Of a stretch of 15,766 bases of DNA, positions 14,909 to 15,766 are shown piece by piece (positions within the stretch are counted from its first letter, which is position 1; every line of letters starts with the position of its first letter). The notes under the pieces were generated by a model. The model was given only the letters and a program-made list of their open reading frames with translations. It made no database searches and was not told the origin of the DNA. A program made the position numbers and the translations under genes. Source of the DNA: an uncultured Clostridium sp. (GTDB lineage Bacteria; Bacillota; Clostridia; TANB77; CAG-508); assembly GCA_946545035.1 (NCBI GenBank), contig CAMNND010000012.1, positions 1 to 15,766 on the forward strand, read 5' to 3'.

Positions 14909-15106
14909 ATGAGAAAAAAACGGAAGAAAAACAAAGAGCAAATAGCAGCTTTGGAAGCTAAGGTCAATGAACTGCAATGCATGTTTAATTTATTTCTGGA
15001 AAATAGTTCTCAGACAGAGAATCCGGAAAATCACGATAAAATCCTGAAAAAATATATTCGTGAGATTACAAAGCTGAAGAATAAAATTGACGAACTTTCA
15101 AAGTGA
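14909..15106 (+). CDS. Small basic coiled-coil protein
   Basis: I do not recognise this 65-residue protein. It starts with a very basic tract (MRKKRKKNKEQ), then has two short heptad-like helices, about 9-30 (IAALEAKVNELQCMFNLFLE) and 43-65 (DKILKKYIREITKLKNKIDELS), joined by a polar Asn/Ser/Pro linker. It could be a small helical hairpin or dimer that binds nucleic acid or a protein. The ATG at 14909 has AAGGAGG 7 nt upstream; an in-frame ATG at 14867 would add 14 residues but has only a poor ribosome site. Codon use is unlike the neighbours: four of its seven leucine codons are CTG, which is rare elsewhere in the window. This suggests recent transfer. The stop codon lies inside a strong hairpin. 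Confidence 0.65.
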   Translation: MRKKRKKNKEQIAALEAKVNELQCMFNLFLENSSQTENPENHDKILKKYIREITKLKNKIDELSK

Positions 15107-15136
15107 GGGGAATCTAGCATGGCTGGGTTCCCCTCA
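15104..15136. terminator. Very strong hairpin over the stop codon of the 65-residue gene
   Basis: TGAGGGGAA (15104-15112) pairs with TTCCCCTCA (15128-15136). A T-G pair (15113/15127) and CTAGC (15114-15118) with GCTGG (15122-15126) continue the stem to 15 bp with a 3-nt ATG loop. The TGA stop is the first three bases of the stem. No long T tract follows on either strand, so it may be a stability element or an unusual terminator. It lies between two convergent genes. Confidence 0.6.
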
Positions 15137-15142
15137 GCTAGT

Positions 15143-15766
15143 TTAAGAAAGCTCTATTGTAGGTTTATATTTTTCAAGCCACGTATTAACTTGACAAAGG
15201 TAAGCCATTAATTGTGGTCCAGTCATTAATTGACCAAACCATGGTCTCGAAAATGATTTCCCATTCGAATTAATTATTTCAAGTATATTAGTTTTATCTA
15301 GCAATTTATTAATTGGTGCTTCTTTTTTATTCATGATATCCAGTAGTTTATTTCGAACGGCATTAGTATAAGTTGGATTCCAAGTTTTTGGATAAGGACT
15401 TTTCTTCCTTTCAATAATTTCATTCGGAAGGATATCTTTCATAGCATACCTAAGTAATCCTTTTTCTCGATTTCCTAACGATTTCATTTCCCAAGGAATA
15501 TTCCATACATATTCAGCTAATCTGTAATCACAAAAAGGAACTCTAATTTCAAAGCCATTATACATAGCCATTCTATCGGATCTATCAAGAAGTGTTTGCA
15601 TAAACCAGTTCAATGTTAAATAAGAAATCTTTCTTTTTTCAGCCGTTTCCATAGAATCGGAATCTAATATTTCTACTTCTTTTAATGACTCCAAATATCT
15701 ATAATCAATATAATCTTTTAAATTTATCCTTGATGATATATTTTTATTTAAGAGACTTTGTCTTTC
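15143..15766 (-). CDS. asnB: Asparagine synthase (glutamine-hydrolysing), C-terminal part, runs off the window
   Basis: Only the last 207 codons are present; the frame is open to the right edge with no start in it, so the rest lies beyond base 15766. The asparagine synthase domain is clear: LLDRSDRMAMYNGFEIRVPFCDYRLAEYVWNIP, then GLLRYAMKDILPNEIIERKKSPYPKTWNP. Full-length AsnB-type enzymes have about 610-630 residues, with an N-terminal glutaminase and this C-terminal ATP-dependent synthetase that makes asparagine from aspartate. The R-V-P-F-C-D form is like the Bacillus AsnO/AsnB group. The gene converges on the 65-residue unit, with 36 nt between their stop codons. An apparent start at 15694 is a TTG inside the gene, not a real start. 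Family assignment is firm; a specialised amidotransferase role cannot be excluded from the C-terminus alone. Confidence 0.9.
   Translation of the reverse strand, partial: ERQSLLNKNISSRINLKDYIDYRYLESLKEVEILDSDSMETAEKRKISYLTLNWFMQTLLDRSDRMAMYNGFEIRVPFCDYRLAEYVWNIPWEMKSLGNREKGLLRYAMKDILPNEIIERKKSPYPKTWNPTYTNAVRNKLLDIMNKKEAPINKLLDKTNILEIINSNGKSFSRPWFGQLMTGPQLMAYLCQVNTWLEKYKPTIELS

Noticed and set aside
15695..15766. Full-length short gene starting at 15694
   Set aside because: The codon at 15694 is TTG within an uninterrupted frame that continues to the edge, and the protein lacks the N-terminal glutaminase domain, so it is a gene cut by the window border.
1..15766. CRISPR arrays, tRNA or rRNA genes, insertion sequences, phage or conjugation genes
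   Set aside because: No spaced direct repeats, cloverleaf sequences, transposase or integrase motifs or terminal inverted repeats were seen on either strand.

Overview
The window is very AT-rich DNA with A/T-ending codons, strong AGGAGG-type ribosome sites, near-consensus sigma-A promoters and U-tailed intrinsic terminators. The conserved genes (miaB, mutS, pgsA, ligA, a TGS/uridine-kinase-like nucleoside kinase, an RNHCP protein) point to a low-GC Firmicute, most likely class Clostridia and possibly an uncultured gut lineage. The genus cannot be told from sequence alone. No tRNA, rRNA, CRISPR array, transposase, integrase or phage structural gene was seen.

Left region (1-2919), accessory: a strong hairpin terminator (9-46) closes a gene lying left of the window. 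A 631-residue minus-strand protein follows, with a C-terminal ADP-ribosyltransferase domain behind a charged coiled-coil region. It is divergent from an unrecognised 232-residue gene that has its own near-perfect promoter and terminator. These two genes are the best candidate for an undescribed system.

Centre (2920-13695), mostly housekeeping: miaB (tRNA ms2i6A methylthiotransferase) and mutS (mismatch recognition) each have their own promoter and terminator, and mutL does not follow mutS. A minus-strand single-pass membrane protein converges on mutS across a bidirectional terminator. It is divergent from a four-gene cluster: nucleoside kinase, RNHCP zinc protein, pgsA and a zinc-ribbon membrane protein. 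The two divergent promoters there sit back to back with -35 boxes 4 bp apart. A long hairpin then precedes ligA (NAD-dependent DNA ligase), which is followed by a small gene of unknown function.

Right region (13680-15766), accessory: a small lipoprotein with its own promoter and terminator; a protein made of 25-residue DUF4116-type repeats; a compact unit (promoter, GC-richer structured leader, 65-residue coiled-coil protein, 15-bp hairpin over the stop codon) whose leucine codon use differs from its neighbours; and, convergent with it, the C-terminal third of an asparagine synthase (asnB-like) that runs off the right edge.

Several starts were moved downstream of the longest open frame because a promoter or a better ribosome site lies inside the longer frame: 2993 for miaB, 7810 for the membrane protein, 7982 for the nucleoside kinase and 14909 for the 65-residue protein.
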